Part shown: positions 1 through 8,532 of the stretch, piece by piece
Layout: each line of letters starts with the position of its first letter
Numbering within the stretch: position 1 is the first letter of the stretch
NCBI GenBank assembly: GCA_041736155.1
Contig: JBGSUL010000080.1
Span: forward strand, 1-30,182
DNA from: JANPLN01 sp041736155
GTDB lineage: Bacteria > Bdellovibrionota > Bdellovibrionia > Bdellovibrionales > JAGQZY01
Reading direction: 5' to 3'
DNA: 30,182 bases
Position numbers and translations under genes: made by a program
The notes under the pieces: generated by a model
Database searches by the model: none
The model's input: the letters and a program-made list of their open reading frames with translations, nothing else
Told to the model about the DNA's origin: nothing

Positions 1-38
1 TTTACCTCGTCGCTGAATTTTCTCTTTGGCTTTCCCAT
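1..38 (-). CDS. Transposase, N-terminal fragment (runs off window)
   Basis: Only the first 12 codons are visible: M-G-K-P-K-R-K-F-S-D-E-V, then a partial codon. A basic start of this kind followed by F-S-D-E-V-K is typical of the helix-turn-helix OrfA of IS3-family elements. An AGGAG Shine-Dalgarno lies about 9 bases upstream of the ATG. The same start is present at the right end of the window, so there are two copies of the element in inverted orientation. Too little is visible to prove the family. Confidence 0.6.
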   Translation of the reverse strand, partial: MGKPKRKFSDEV

Positions 39-137
39 TTCCTGACTCCTAAATGCTCTGAATATAGAGCAGCTTGGGCCAGCCCGCTATTGTAACTTCT
101 TCACCGTGTTAGACTCCAGCTTTACGCCCGCAGTCCA
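1..137 (-). mobile_element. Insertion sequence end (left copy, partial, IS3-like)
   Basis: These 137 bases are the exact reverse complement of 30046-30182; identity stops abruptly at 137/138. Read on the minus strand, the element starts TGGACTGCGGGCG and continues with AAAGCTGGAGTCT, which resembles the TG-ACTG...AAA-TGGA start of many IS3-family ends. It contains an untranslated leader with an AGGAG site and then a start codon at 38-36 reading out of the window. Family assignment is an inference from the end sequence and the 12 visible transposase residues. The rest of the element lies outside the window. Confidence 0.8.
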
Positions 138-161
138 TACAATAGGTCTCATAAATACACG

Positions 162-1361
162 ATGGATTTTGATACCGAGCTTGCGGCCAGAATTAAAAAT
201 AAAAAAGCAGGTGAAGATATTGAACCTATGGTCAATTCTGAATCCTATCGTAAATTGTATGTGATGAAACTTCTAACCTACAGAATGCGTGAAAAGTTGG
301 CTTATTTCTATTCTCGCCTGATTGAGAATTCCTCCAGTGAGCGCAGTTCTGTACAGGACCGGGAGAAATCACAGCAGTTCTTGGCCAACTTTTTATCGTC
401 GCTGCATGACTTTTGGTCTAAGAACCAAACGAGTCGCCTGGCCATGGCGGACTTGTTTCAAGAATTAGTTGAAGTTCAAGATTCATATAGAAGCGCAGAT
501 CGCAGTCTTCATTTTAATGAGACGATTGAAAAAGGGCTCAAGTTTATAGAATCAAATCAGGATCCACAGAGATTTTATACTACGTTTAATCAAAGTCGCA
601 GTCTCCTCAATCGAATCGCCATAGACGAAGCACAGAGGGCAGATCCTGAGTTTCAGGAAGAACTTAAGAAAACAGTATTTGTGAATAATAAAGTATTCCG
701 GCAGTCGACTCTTATGGCAAGTACCGGGTCTGAAGGGAATACGAATGGCAGTGATTTTCCGCGCGGCAGCTGGGCTTTAACTTACGACGATGGTCCGCAT
801 GCCACTTACACTCCAAAGATCTTAGATATGCTCAAGGCCAATGGAATTAAAGCCACCTTTTTCTGGCTTGCCAAATTGGCGCCGAGCTATCCAGCCATTG
901 TTCAACGCGCGCAAAATGAAGGACATCATTTGGCAGTGCATTCCTATTCTCATTCCGATTTATCTAAAAGATCAACGGACAGAAATCAGGAAGTGACAGT
1001 GGCGACAGAAATTATGGAAAAAAGCTATGGAGTTTCTCCTCAGTTTTTTCGTTGTCCTTATGGATCGTGTATTTTTAACGGCAAAACAGAAGGCAGCAAA
1101 GAAGCACGTAGATTGATTAGCGAGAAAAAAATGATTCATGTTCTTTGGAACGTCGATTCCAATGATTGGAAATCCGATACCCCAGATGTCATTTTTAAAA
1201 GGACACGTGATCAAATAAATAACTTATCGCGAGGAATTGTTTTATTCCATGACATCCATGAAAGATCTTTTACAGCGTCCCAAAAGCTGGTGACTGAAAC
1301 TTTAAAAGATAAAAGAATGGTAAAGATGGATGATGTGGTGAGAGAAATTAACGGCTTTTGA
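162..1361 (+). CDS. Polysaccharide deacetylase (NodB domain), probably 5'-truncated by IS
   Basis: Predicted carbohydrate esterase family 4 enzyme that removes acetyl groups from N-acetylated sugars in peptidoglycan, chitin or a related glycan, using a bound metal. All NodB motifs are visible: TYDDGP (about residue 208), HSYSH (about 260), RCPYG (about 296), VDSNDW and the LFHD motif near the C terminus. About 200 residues precede the domain; they are charged, probably helical and unassigned. Enzymes of this family are normally exported, yet no signal peptide is present. The ATG at 162 has no ribosome binding site, and the reading frame stays open upstream through the IS boundary at 137/138. 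The true start was therefore probably lost to IS insertion. It converges on the desaturase gene with a 4-base gap. The function call is firm; whether it is still expressed is unclear. Confidence 0.85.
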   Translation: MDFDTELAARIKNKKAGEDIEPMVNSESYRKLYVMKLLTYRMREKLAYFYSRLIENSSSERSSVQDREKSQQFLANFLSSLHDFWSKNQTSRLAMADLFQELVEVQDSYRSADRSLHFNETIEKGLKFIESNQDPQRFYTTFNQSRSLLNRIAIDEAQRADPEFQEELKKTVFVNNKVFRQSTLMASTGSEGNTNGSDFPRGSWALTYDDGPHATYTPKILDMLKANGIKATFFWLAKLAPSYPAIVQRAQNEGHHLAVHSYSHSDLSKRSTDRNQEVTVATEIMEKSYGVSPQFFRCPYGSCIFNGKTEGSKEARRLISEKKMIHVLWNVDSNDWKSDTPDVIFKRTRDQINNLSRGIVLFHDIHERSFTASQKLVTETLKDKRMVKMDDVVREINGF

Positions 1362-1365
1362 GCTG

Positions 1366-2430
1366 CTAAAAGGTAACGATTTTTTTCTTTTCAGTATCCC
1401 ACAGTAAGTGTTTGATGGAATGAGGAATCTCATTCCAGCGAATGCGTTTCACGCCAACAAAATGTTTTTCCAAAGCTTTATGGCAGGCCGCCAGTCTGTA
1501 GTTGGGCACCATGGTCGAAAGATGATGAATGTGATGGTAGCCAATATCGGCGGTAAACCAATTGAGCAGGGCGGGAAGTTTGAGATAACTGGTGCCTTCA
1601 ATGGCGGCGCGGTAGTAGTCCGCGTGTAAGGTGTCCTCCGCATAGGAGTCTTCAAAGTTATGTTGGGCGGTAAAAAAGATAATTCCCAAGCCGCCGGCCA
1701 GGGACAAGGAGGAGGCATAGACAATAAAAAAGTTGTAGGTGCCGATGGCCTGACACATAAAATACCAAATAGGCAACAAGGTCACATTGTTGTAGGTCAT
1801 ATGGCGAAACTCTTTGGGAGATTTCCATTTTTTTGATTGGCATTCCAAAAGCATTTTTTTTGCCTGAGTCGGCGAGCGGAAAAGGGCGGTAAATAATACT
1901 TTGCCGGCCAATTGCACAATACCCACGAGCCAGTTAAATCGCGGATTGAATAACACATAAAAAAAACCGCCCAAGAAAATAAGTGTCAATGGGTGACGAA
2001 GCATGCGGTATTGTCGCTTTTGCGACGGGTTTAATTTTTCGTACTCTGCTTTGGTCTTAATGTTTAAAGCGCCACGAAATTTTTCCCAGTCACCATTGGT
2101 GGCATGATGATAAGCATGACTTTTAGACCAAACAAACTGAGGCATGCCGGTGATCACACCGAGTACATAACCAAAAAATTGGTTGGCGCGGGGAGAAGGA
2201 AAGAGAGCGCCATGACCACAATCGTGCATGAGTACAAAAAAGCGCAGCACAAAAAAGGCCATAACCACAGTGAAAGGAATCACCAACCAGGCCGAGACTT
2301 CGATGGTTTTTACGTAGAGGAACCAAACGCCAAAATAAAGACTCAGGGTCACAAAAAGTTGTCGGAGGGCAATAGTGTTAGATTTAATGGTGAAGGGCTT
2401 GAGCGCATCGTGCCACATTTTTTTATCCAT
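1366..2430 (-). CDS. Fatty acid desaturase (membrane di-iron)
   Basis: Membrane-bound acyl desaturase of the FA_desaturase family, 354 residues, which introduces a double bond into fatty acyl chains at the inner membrane using O2 and an electron donor. The three histidine clusters that bind the di-iron centre are visible: HDCGH (69-73), HAYHH (105-109) and HHIHH (299-303), plus an accessory QHNFE near 256-260. Hydrophobic segments lie around 24-66 and 150-180, with more after 215. The arrangement fits acyl-lipid (delta-12/omega-type) desaturases, but regiospecificity cannot be read from sequence. It is monocistronic and convergent with the deacetylase. A perfect inverted repeat 87-110 bases upstream of the start may be an operator. 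The ribosome binding site is a weak G-rich stretch. Confidence 0.9.
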   Translation of the reverse strand: MDKKMWHDALKPFTIKSNTIALRQLFVTLSLYFGVWFLYVKTIEVSAWLVIPFTVVMAFFVLRFFVLMHDCGHGALFPSPRANQFFGYVLGVITGMPQFVWSKSHAYHHATNGDWEKFRGALNIKTKAEYEKLNPSQKRQYRMLRHPLTLIFLGGFFYVLFNPRFNWLVGIVQLAGKVLFTALFRSPTQAKKMLLECQSKKWKSPKEFRHMTYNNVTLLPIWYFMCQAIGTYNFFIVYASSLSLAGGLGIIFFTAQHNFEDSYAEDTLHADYYRAAIEGTSYLKLPALLNWFTADIGYHHIHHLSTMVPNYRLAACHKALEKHFVGVKRIRWNEIPHSIKHLLWDTEKKKIVTF

Positions 2431-2516
2431 TATTTAACCCCACCCCAAAAGATGCCAAATTTTAAAAACAACATTGTGCCGAATAATTTATTTTGTGCAA
2501 GGAACAATTGCTCAGA

Positions 2517-2540
2517 TTGCATTACATGTCTGTAATGCAA
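2517..2540. promoter_or_regulatory. Perfect inverted repeat upstream of desaturase (putative operator)
   Basis: Two perfect 10-base arms, TTGCATTACA and TGTAATGCAA, flank the spacer TGTC. The site lies 87-110 bases upstream of the desaturase start and shows no T-tract on either side, so it does not look like a terminator. Size and symmetry fit a dimeric TetR-type operator. TetR-family control of desaturase genes is established for DesT and FabR, but this site does not visibly match their published motifs and no regulator gene is adjacent. Confidence 0.5.
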
Positions 2541-2585
2541 ACATTTCTACTTCCGTAGCGGCAGGAGAATGACCATGATCAATGC

Positions 2586-3071
2586 TTAGTCATTAAATTC
2601 GGCGTAATAACCAAAATCAATGGTCTGGGCGGCCATGTCGACGACAAATGATTCTGAGATAGTGCCTGCGCCACAATCATCTGGCCAGGCATCAGCGTCT
2701 TCATCGTACTCACAACTGTCTGTGAATACAGCAGAAGAGGAGACAGTGGCCAGGACCGCGTAAGGTTCGCCATCGAAGGTGTAAAGGGAGTAAATCGTTA
2801 TTTCTAGATCACCAGTTAAAGAGTAGGGGCCTTCAAGAATCGTATCTCCCCATATATTGGCGAGATATTCACCTTGTTTCATAATTTCAGCGACAAGATT
2901 TGGGTTCTCTTTTTGAAAAAGCTCAATGGATTCCGTATCGTCGACTTCGACTGTTTGAGTGTTGATAAAATTTTCTTTATCCTTTTCGTCCAGTGCGAGA
3001 AAAGCATTTTTACTTAAAGCAAAACTTGTACTTTGTAGGCTCAGAATAAAAAATATCAAAATGGTTTTCAT
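2586..3071 (-). CDS. Small secreted protein of unknown function
   Basis: A 161-residue protein with a clear N-terminal signal peptide (about residues 1-19, ending S-T-S-F-A-L-S). The mature part is acidic and has one Cys pair inside an Asp-rich segment (CEYDEDADAWPDDC), reminiscent of a disulfide-closed acidic loop that could bind a cation. No family is recognised. The start at 3071 was chosen over an upstream ATG at 3122 because it places a GGGGGA ribosome binding site about 6 bases upstream and begins directly with the signal peptide. It is transcribed away from the polyketide operon, with about 325 bases between the two starts. Confidence 0.7.
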   Translation of the reverse strand: MKTILIFFILSLQSTSFALSKNAFLALDEKDKENFINTQTVEVDDTESIELFQKENPNLVAEIMKQGEYLANIWGDTILEGPYSLTGDLEITIYSLYTFDGEPYAVLATVSSSAVFTDSCEYDEDADAWPDDCGAGTISESFVVDMAAQTIDFGYYAEFND

Positions 3072-3396
3072 AGAGATCCCCCTGGATGCCCTTTGTTTGT
3101 CCATAAACAGCCCAAAATGCATCTAAAAACCTACACAACGCTGCGCAGAAATGATTCGTGAGTTTACTGGAAAACTGTTTAGCGTCAGACCTCTTTGGTG
3201 TATCAAAAAAGTCATCTGGTTGCTCATTGGAACTCCTGGTCTTTTTTCTAGCAGGCCTCTTAAATTTTCGTTAACAGAGCATACATCAAACCTCCTATTC
3301 CATTTAAAATTATCCAATAGTTTCGCGGAATAGATAATTAATCCTATATGTTTTTGGGTAATTTATTGCGATATTTAACTTATGCAGGAGGCAACA
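3072..3396. other. Divergent intergenic region
   Basis: About 325 bases separate the secreted-protein start (minus) from the polyketide synthase start (plus). It must hold promoters for both directions and is AT-rich near 3300-3380. No confident promoter pair, long inverted repeat or convincing small gene was found; the short ORFs here have no ribosome binding site or recognisable product. The only clear element is AGGAGG at 3386-3391, the ribosome binding site of the synthase. Confidence 0.5.
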
Positions 3397-4449
3397 ATGT
3401 CAAAAATTTTAACTGTCGCAACGCAAATGGCCCCATACCAATACGAGACACCGGAAATCATCGAACAGATGGATCATCTTTGGCTTTCCAAACTCGATGA
3501 AACGACCCGCAGGACAGCAATTATGCTGCTTAAAGCATCACAGATCGATTCGCGGGCCTCGGTATTGCCCCTTGAACAGGTCTTTAGCGATGCCGATTTT
3601 GAAACCCGTAATAATCTATACGAAAAGGTCACCGTCGACTTAGGTAAAAAGGTCTTAAAAAAAGCACTGGAGCAGGCAAAACTTCAGCCGAAGGACATCG
3701 ACGTTATCATTTCTGTCAGTTGTACGGGGTTTATGATTCCCTCCATGGATGCATACCTAGTGGAGGAATTGGGTATGAGGGGTGATATTCTTCGTTTGCC
3801 CGTCACCGAAATGGGATGTGCCGGGGGAACGTCGGCGTTGATCTATGCCCACCAATTTATAAAAGCCAATCCCAAAGCAAAAGTGGCCATTGTATCGGTA
3901 GAAACACCGAGCCTGACGTTTCAAAAAGACGACCTTTCTATGGAGAATCTTGTCAGCACAGCCCTTTTTGCTGATGGAGCGTCATGTGTTATTCTTGGGC
4001 ACTCGGATCAACTGCGACCACAAATCGTAGACACAGACATGTACCATTTTCCAAAGTCGACCCATCTGATGGGATACAAACTTCGAAATTCAGGACTCAA
4101 AATTGTTCTCGACCGTGATGTGCCTGATGCGATTAACGAACATTTTCAAAAAATTCTTTTACCTTTTCTTGATCGAAATCGTCTCCAACCACAACAAATT
4201 CAGAATTATATGTTCCATCCGGGCGGTAAAAAAATTATCAATCGCACGGAGGAATATATCTCGCAATTTAAAAAAGACATCAGCGACTCAAAAGAAGTCC
4301 TTCGCGAGCACGGTAATATGTCGAGTAGTACGATTTTCTTTATTCTCGATAGATTTATGAAAAAAGAAATCACCGCAGAAGAATACGGATACATGCTCGC
4401 TTTTGGGCCCGGGTTTATGGCTCAAAGTCTTCTGGTGCAGTGGAGGTAG
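3397..4449 (+). CDS. Type III polyketide synthase (chalcone synthase-like)
   Basis: Homodimeric thiolase-fold enzyme of 350 residues that extends an acyl-CoA starter with malonyl-CoA and cyclises it, in bacteria typically giving alkylresorcinols or alkylpyrones from fatty starters. The catalytic triad is complete: Cys141 in EMGCAGGTSA, His274 in FHPGG and Asn307 in HGNMSSST. The C-terminal GPGF motif (AFGPGFMAQS) is present. Length is usual for the family. The start at 3397 follows AGGAGG at a 5-base spacing; an ATG at 3382 lies upstream of that site and is unlikely. It is the first gene of an operon with an FAD oxidoreductase (3-base gap), a YceI-like protein and an RND exporter. That context suggests a lipophilic product that is oxidised and exported. 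Starter length and product are not predictable here. Confidence 0.93.
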   Translation: MSKILTVATQMAPYQYETPEIIEQMDHLWLSKLDETTRRTAIMLLKASQIDSRASVLPLEQVFSDADFETRNNLYEKVTVDLGKKVLKKALEQAKLQPKDIDVIISVSCTGFMIPSMDAYLVEELGMRGDILRLPVTEMGCAGGTSALIYAHQFIKANPKAKVAIVSVETPSLTFQKDDLSMENLVSTALFADGASCVILGHSDQLRPQIVDTDMYHFPKSTHLMGYKLRNSGLKIVLDRDVPDAINEHFQKILLPFLDRNRLQPQQIQNYMFHPGGKKIINRTEEYISQFKKDISDSKEVLREHGNMSSSTIFFILDRFMKKEITAEEYGYMLAFGPGFMAQSLLVQWR

Positions 4450-4452
4450 AGC

Positions 4453-5625
4453 ATGTCGGCATTCGATGTTCTGATTATTGGCGGAGGGCCGGCAGGAGCG
4501 TTCAGTGCACATTTACTTGCGAAAGAAGGTTTTAAGGTCGCACTCCTTGATTCTGCTGAGGAGATCAAAAGAAAAGTGTGTGGCGAATATTTATGCCCGC
4601 GCGGGGTTACCTTGCTAAAACATCACGGACTCTTTGAAATGTTTAATGACAAGTTTTTGCCGGTCACCGGAATGGACATATTCGCACCCAGTGGTCGGAA
4701 GGTGGAATCTCACTTCGAACCCGTCGACGACGTTCACATGGGAATGTCGCTTCATCGACAGGTCTTTGATGAGACGCTCTTAGATCTGGCGCGTGTCAGC
4801 GGAGCCGAAGTTTTGCTGGGGCAAAAAGTCGTCGCCATAGACAAGCAAACGGATCACTGGCTGATTCAAACGCAAAAGGGAAAGCAGTTCACGGCGCGAC
4901 TGATTGTTGGAGCCGATGGGCGCAAATCGTTTGTTGCAAAACATTTCGACGTACAAAGTCCGGCCAATCCCAAGCGCGTGGCATTGCACTGCTATCTCAC
5001 GGGGCATGGAGCAGAAAGTCGGCAAGGTGAGATGCATCTTTTTGAGAATGGAAATTATATTGGTTTGGATCCGATCTCAAATTCAGAGATCAATTTCTCT
5101 CTGGTTTGTGATGCCGAAGACGTGCGCCGGGCGGGTGGAGCCAGGGAGGCCATCAACGAGCATATTCAGAAGTCCAAAAATCTTTTGGATCGTTTTCATC
5201 ATGTGGGTGAAGACGTTAAAATTTTTGCTGTTTCCCCTGTGCACAACTCAGTCGTATCGATCTCTGGAAATGGCTGGTGTTTGATCGGCGATGCCAGTGG
5301 GTTTATTGACCCGCTGACAGGTGAAGGAATTTACAATGGTCTTTTGACCGCCGAAATTCTTGCTTCGGAATTGCTCGCAGAAAGACAAAATTCGCTCAAT
5401 GACTGGCGCCCGGCGCTCAAGAGATATGCCCAACGTCGGCGTGATCTTTTGCGCTCCAAATCGCGTTTGAATACATTGTTTCAGTGGCTGATTCGTCAAC
5501 CGCGACTGGTCAATATGATCGCAGAATTTTTGTCTGTTCGTAAAACGAAAGCCGATGTGTTTGTCGGTATTATCGGGAATATTTACAGCCCCATTTCGGG
5601 TCTCATCAAACTTATCAGAGCTTAA
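4453..5625 (+). CDS. FAD-dependent oxidoreductase / monooxygenase (geranylgeranyl reductase or UbiH-like)
   Basis: A 390-residue flavoprotein. The N-terminal Rossmann motif IIGGGPAGAFSA (8-19) binds the ADP part of FAD. A C-G-E motif follows near residues 42-44 (KVCGEYLC), as in the geranylgeranyl-reductase-like group. The DG motif lies in VGADGRKS and the second FAD-binding GD motif in GDASGFIDPLTGEG. Such flavoproteins hydroxylate aromatic rings or reduce isoprenoid double bonds. Placed 3 bases after a type III polyketide synthase, it most likely tailors that product, as SrsC hydroxylates alkylresorcinol-type products in the Streptomyces srs operon; this parallel is an inference. No methyltransferase, the other common partner, is present here. 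Confidence 0.85.
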   Translation: MSAFDVLIIGGGPAGAFSAHLLAKEGFKVALLDSAEEIKRKVCGEYLCPRGVTLLKHHGLFEMFNDKFLPVTGMDIFAPSGRKVESHFEPVDDVHMGMSLHRQVFDETLLDLARVSGAEVLLGQKVVAIDKQTDHWLIQTQKGKQFTARLIVGADGRKSFVAKHFDVQSPANPKRVALHCYLTGHGAESRQGEMHLFENGNYIGLDPISNSEINFSLVCDAEDVRRAGGAREAINEHIQKSKNLLDRFHHVGEDVKIFAVSPVHNSVVSISGNGWCLIGDASGFIDPLTGEGIYNGLLTAEILASELLAERQNSLNDWRPALKRYAQRRRDLLRSKSRLNTLFQWLIRQPRLVNMIAEFLSVRKTKADVFVGIIGNIYSPISGLIKLIRA

Positions 5626-5638
5626 TAAGGAGAATACC

Positions 5639-6202
5639 ATGAAATATCTTTTTTTAATTTGTCTACTAGCTACACTTCCGGTTCAGGCAGAGCTGCAAAA
5701 CCTAAAATTGAATTCAAACAGCTACGATGAAGCCAAAGCGGCAGCGCAGTTTTTACGCTTCGATATGAAGAGCACGAAAGCCGGCTTGCTCACGACTTCT
5801 TTTACAGGCTTTGTAAAAAAGGCGGAGGTCACATTTCAAGAGTCAGCGACGGCGTATACGGACATTGTTATGTCTTTTGAGGGTGCAGATATGGACACCG
5901 ATGTGAGCGGAAGAAATCAAAAAATGTGGGATAAGTGTTTGGACGTTAAAAATCATCCCAAAGTGGTTGTCAAAGTCGCCCGAATTGAAAAGGGTCAAAC
6001 GCCTCAGCGCGTGCTCGCAGTCATTCATATTTTAGGGCAAGATCATACCTTTACTATGAATGTTGTGCGTTCCGATGATCGTTCCCTGGGAGGGGAGGCC
6101 GTTCTCAGTCTTAAGGAGCTTAAAATTCCTGATCCCTCCATTTTTATAGCTTCGGTCAGTGACGAGATCCGAGTTTCGTTTCAATTCAAAAAGGAAAAAT
6201 AG
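5639..6202 (+). CDS. YceI-family lipid-binding periplasmic protein
   Basis: A 187-residue protein with a signal peptide (residues 1-18, ending P-V-Q-A). The mature part has the alternating beta-strand pattern of YceI-like lipocalins: a strand resembling FTGFVKKAEVTF, a segment resembling MWDKCLDVKNHPKVVVKV, and a final strand IRVSFQFKKE. YceI proteins are eight-stranded barrels that bind amphiphiles such as polyisoprenoid quinones. The ATG at 5639 has AAGGAGA 7 bases upstream and lies 13 bases after the oxidoreductase stop. A role carrying the hydrophobic product of this operon across the periplasm is inferred from position and family. Moderate divergence from typical YceI leaves some doubt. 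Confidence 0.75.
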   Translation: MKYLFLICLLATLPVQAELQNLKLNSNSYDEAKAAAQFLRFDMKSTKAGLLTTSFTGFVKKAEVTFQESATAYTDIVMSFEGADMDTDVSGRNQKMWDKCLDVKNHPKVVVKVARIEKGQTPQRVLAVIHILGQDHTFTMNVVRSDDRSLGGEAVLSLKELKIPDPSIFIASVSDEIRVSFQFKKEK

Positions 6203-6204
6203 AG

Positions 6205-8532
6205 ATGCGAAGCTGGATTCAGTACGTTGTCCGACACCGAAAAGCTGTTCTCTTTTTAACAAGTCTTTTTACCTTGCTCTTATTAACTCAGCTCCGTGGT
6301 CTCAAGGTGCTGATTGATCCAGATTCTATTTTACCTCAAGACCATCATTTTGTACGCACCAACGATCTCATCGAATCCACCTTTGGAAATAAATTTACGG
6401 TGGTCATATCCCTGACTTCGCCCAACGGAAGCATCTACCAAACTGAGTTTTTAAAAAAAGTAAAAACCATCACTGAAAACCTTGCGGTCGCGCCGGGAAT
6501 TATTAAAACGCACCTCAATGGAATTGCGTCAGAGAACGTGAAGACGTTGACCATGACGCCTGAGGGGCCACAGCTCATGCCTCTTCTGAAGGAGGTTCCA
6601 GAATCAGAGGAAGCGATGGAGCAGTTCAAACAAGCTCTTCATTCCGATCCTCTTTTTAAAGGTCTTCTTTATTCTGAAGATGAGAAGACAACACAGATTG
6701 TCGCAGAGTTTGCGAAAATAGACGGAGGTTTTCAAGCGATTCAAAAGAATGTCGAAATGGCTGTCTTGCCACAGGCTGAGGGACTAGAAGTCAGAATCAG
6801 CGGCTTGCCCATTTTCTTGTCTGTGCTCGAAAGCTTTTCGGCGCGCATGGCATTTTTGTTTCCTCTGGCGCTTTTATTGATTGGCCTTATTCACTATGAA
6901 GCATTTCGCACCAAACAAGCATTGATTTTGCCACTGGTGACGGCCTTACTTGCGGTGGTGTGGTCGGTGGGTATTTTGGGACTGTTGCGACAGTCCTTTG
7001 ATGTTTTCAATGCTTCGACGCCGATCCTGATACTTGCGATAGCTGCGGGGCATGCGGTACAAATTTTAAAACGCTATTATGAAGAATACCATAGCTTGCA
7101 AAGAGCCAATGAGAACCTGACGCCGCAGGAGGTGAATCTGCTGGCGGTGGAGGAGACGCTGACCAAAGTGGGCCCGGTGATGATTACAGCCTGTGTTGTT
7201 GCCGCTTTAGGATTTTTCAGTTTAACCATTTTTGAAATTAAGACGGTTCGTACTTTTGGGCTGTTCACCGGTTTTGGAGTCTTGAGTTCACTCGTTATTG
7301 AATTGACGTTTATTCCAGCTCTGAGGGCCATGCTCCCTCCCCCGGGCGAAAAGGAAAAGCAGCGAGAAAGACAACAAACAATCTGGGATTGTATCACAGA
7401 TTTATTTTACCGACTTGCGACAAAAAATCCGAAAGAAATATTTATTATTTCAAGCCTATTCGTATTGGCATTTCTTGTTGGGGCGACAAGAGTCAAAATT
7501 GACAACTCACAAAAAGGATATTTTGCAGATTCTTTACAAATAAAAAAAGACGACGATTTTATAAACAATAAAATGTCAGGTACAAATCTGATCTATGTTT
7601 TGATTGATGGGAAACAGGAATCCTCGCTCTCCCACGAGGAGGTCATTCAGGGTATGGCCAAGACGCAGGATTTTTTAGACAAACAACCTTTGGTGGGAAA
7701 AACAATTTCCATTGTCAATTTTGTGAAGCGTTTAAATCAAATCACCACAAATAATTCGACGGAGGAGTATCGTTTACCTGACGATAAGAGTACGACTGAG
7801 GACATTCTCGAAGTCCTTACCAGTCCGGCTACTTCCGCCGACCTTGGGCCGTGGATTAATTCCGACAAAAGTAAAGCGGTGATTGCTACCTTTATCAAGA
7901 CAGACAGTAGTGCCTATATAGAGCGTTTGGCTGCGTCGACAAAAGAATACGCGCAATCGGTGATGCCCGAGGGTGTGAGTGTCGGCATCGGAGGCGGAGC
8001 GGTCAACGGTGTGGCCCTCAACGAAGTTCTCATTCGCGAAAAAATCCTCAACATAGCGCAAATCTTATTGGCTGTTTTTCTCGTCACGGCCCTTGTTTTC
8101 AGGTCGTTCATGGCGGGAGTGCTCATCTTAGTTCCCCTGATTGCAGCTCTTGTCGTTAACTTTGGAATTATGGGACTTTTCGGAATTCCGCTACAAATTG
8201 CCACGGCCCTTGTTTCCGCCATGGCTGTGGGTATAGGGGCGGATTATGGAATTTATATGAGCTATCGTATGCGTGAAGAGTTGCGCAAGGGTGGTTCAGA
8301 GAAGGAAGCGTTGAAAAAAGCATTCGATTCGGCTGGCAAAGCGACGCTGTTTGTTTCATCGGCGGTTGCCGGCGGGTTTGGGATTCTGATGTTATCATGG
8401 GGATTTTACATCCACATTTGGATGGGATTCTTAATTTCAACAGCGATGGTGACAAGTTCCATCGCTGCACTGACTATTTTCCCCGCCCTTGTTTTTCAAA
8501 TAAAACCCCGTTTTATTTTTGAGAAGAGGTAA
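6205..8532 (+). CDS. RND-superfamily (MMPL-type) lipid exporter
   Basis: A 775-residue inner-membrane transporter with the duplicated RND layout. TM1 is at about residues 14-31, followed by a large periplasmic loop, five TM helices at about 215-375, a second TM1-like helix at 415-430, a second loop, and TM helices at about 610-770. The second half has the proton-relay motif GIGADYGIYMSYR; the equivalent place in the first half reads AAGHAVQILKRYY without the Asp, as is common in HpnN/MMPL-like exporters. Proteins of this group move lipids or hydrophobic molecules outward. The start is 2 bases after the YceI stop, so it is translationally coupled. The likely cargo is the polyketide made by the upstream genes. 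Confidence 0.88.
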   Translation: MRSWIQYVVRHRKAVLFLTSLFTLLLLTQLRGLKVLIDPDSILPQDHHFVRTNDLIESTFGNKFTVVISLTSPNGSIYQTEFLKKVKTITENLAVAPGIIKTHLNGIASENVKTLTMTPEGPQLMPLLKEVPESEEAMEQFKQALHSDPLFKGLLYSEDEKTTQIVAEFAKIDGGFQAIQKNVEMAVLPQAEGLEVRISGLPIFLSVLESFSARMAFLFPLALLLIGLIHYEAFRTKQALILPLVTALLAVVWSVGILGLLRQSFDVFNASTPILILAIAAGHAVQILKRYYEEYHSLQRANENLTPQEVNLLAVEETLTKVGPVMITACVVAALGFFSLTIFEIKTVRTFGLFTGFGVLSSLVIELTFIPALRAMLPPPGEKEKQRERQQTIWDCITDLFYRLATKNPKEIFIISSLFVLAFLVGATRVKIDNSQKGYFADSLQIKKDDDFINNKMSGTNLIYVLIDGKQESSLSHEEVIQGMAKTQDFLDKQPLVGKTISIVNFVKRLNQITTNNSTEEYRLPDDKSTTEDILEVLTSPATSADLGPWINSDKSKAVIATFIKTDSSAYIERLAASTKEYAQSVMPEGVSVGIGGGAVNGVALNEVLIREKILNIAQILLAVFLVTALVFRSFMAGVLILVPLIAALVVNFGIMGLFGIPLQIATALVSAMAVGIGADYGIYMSYRMREELRKGGSEKEALKKAFDSAGKATLFVSSAVAGGFGILMLSWGFYIHIWMGFLISTAMVTSSIAALTIFPALVFQIKPRFIFEKR

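Noticed and set aside
2104..2535. A 143-codon plus-strand ORF opposite the desaturase start
   Set aside because: It is antisense to the conserved His-box region of the desaturase, and its composition is that of a shadow frame.
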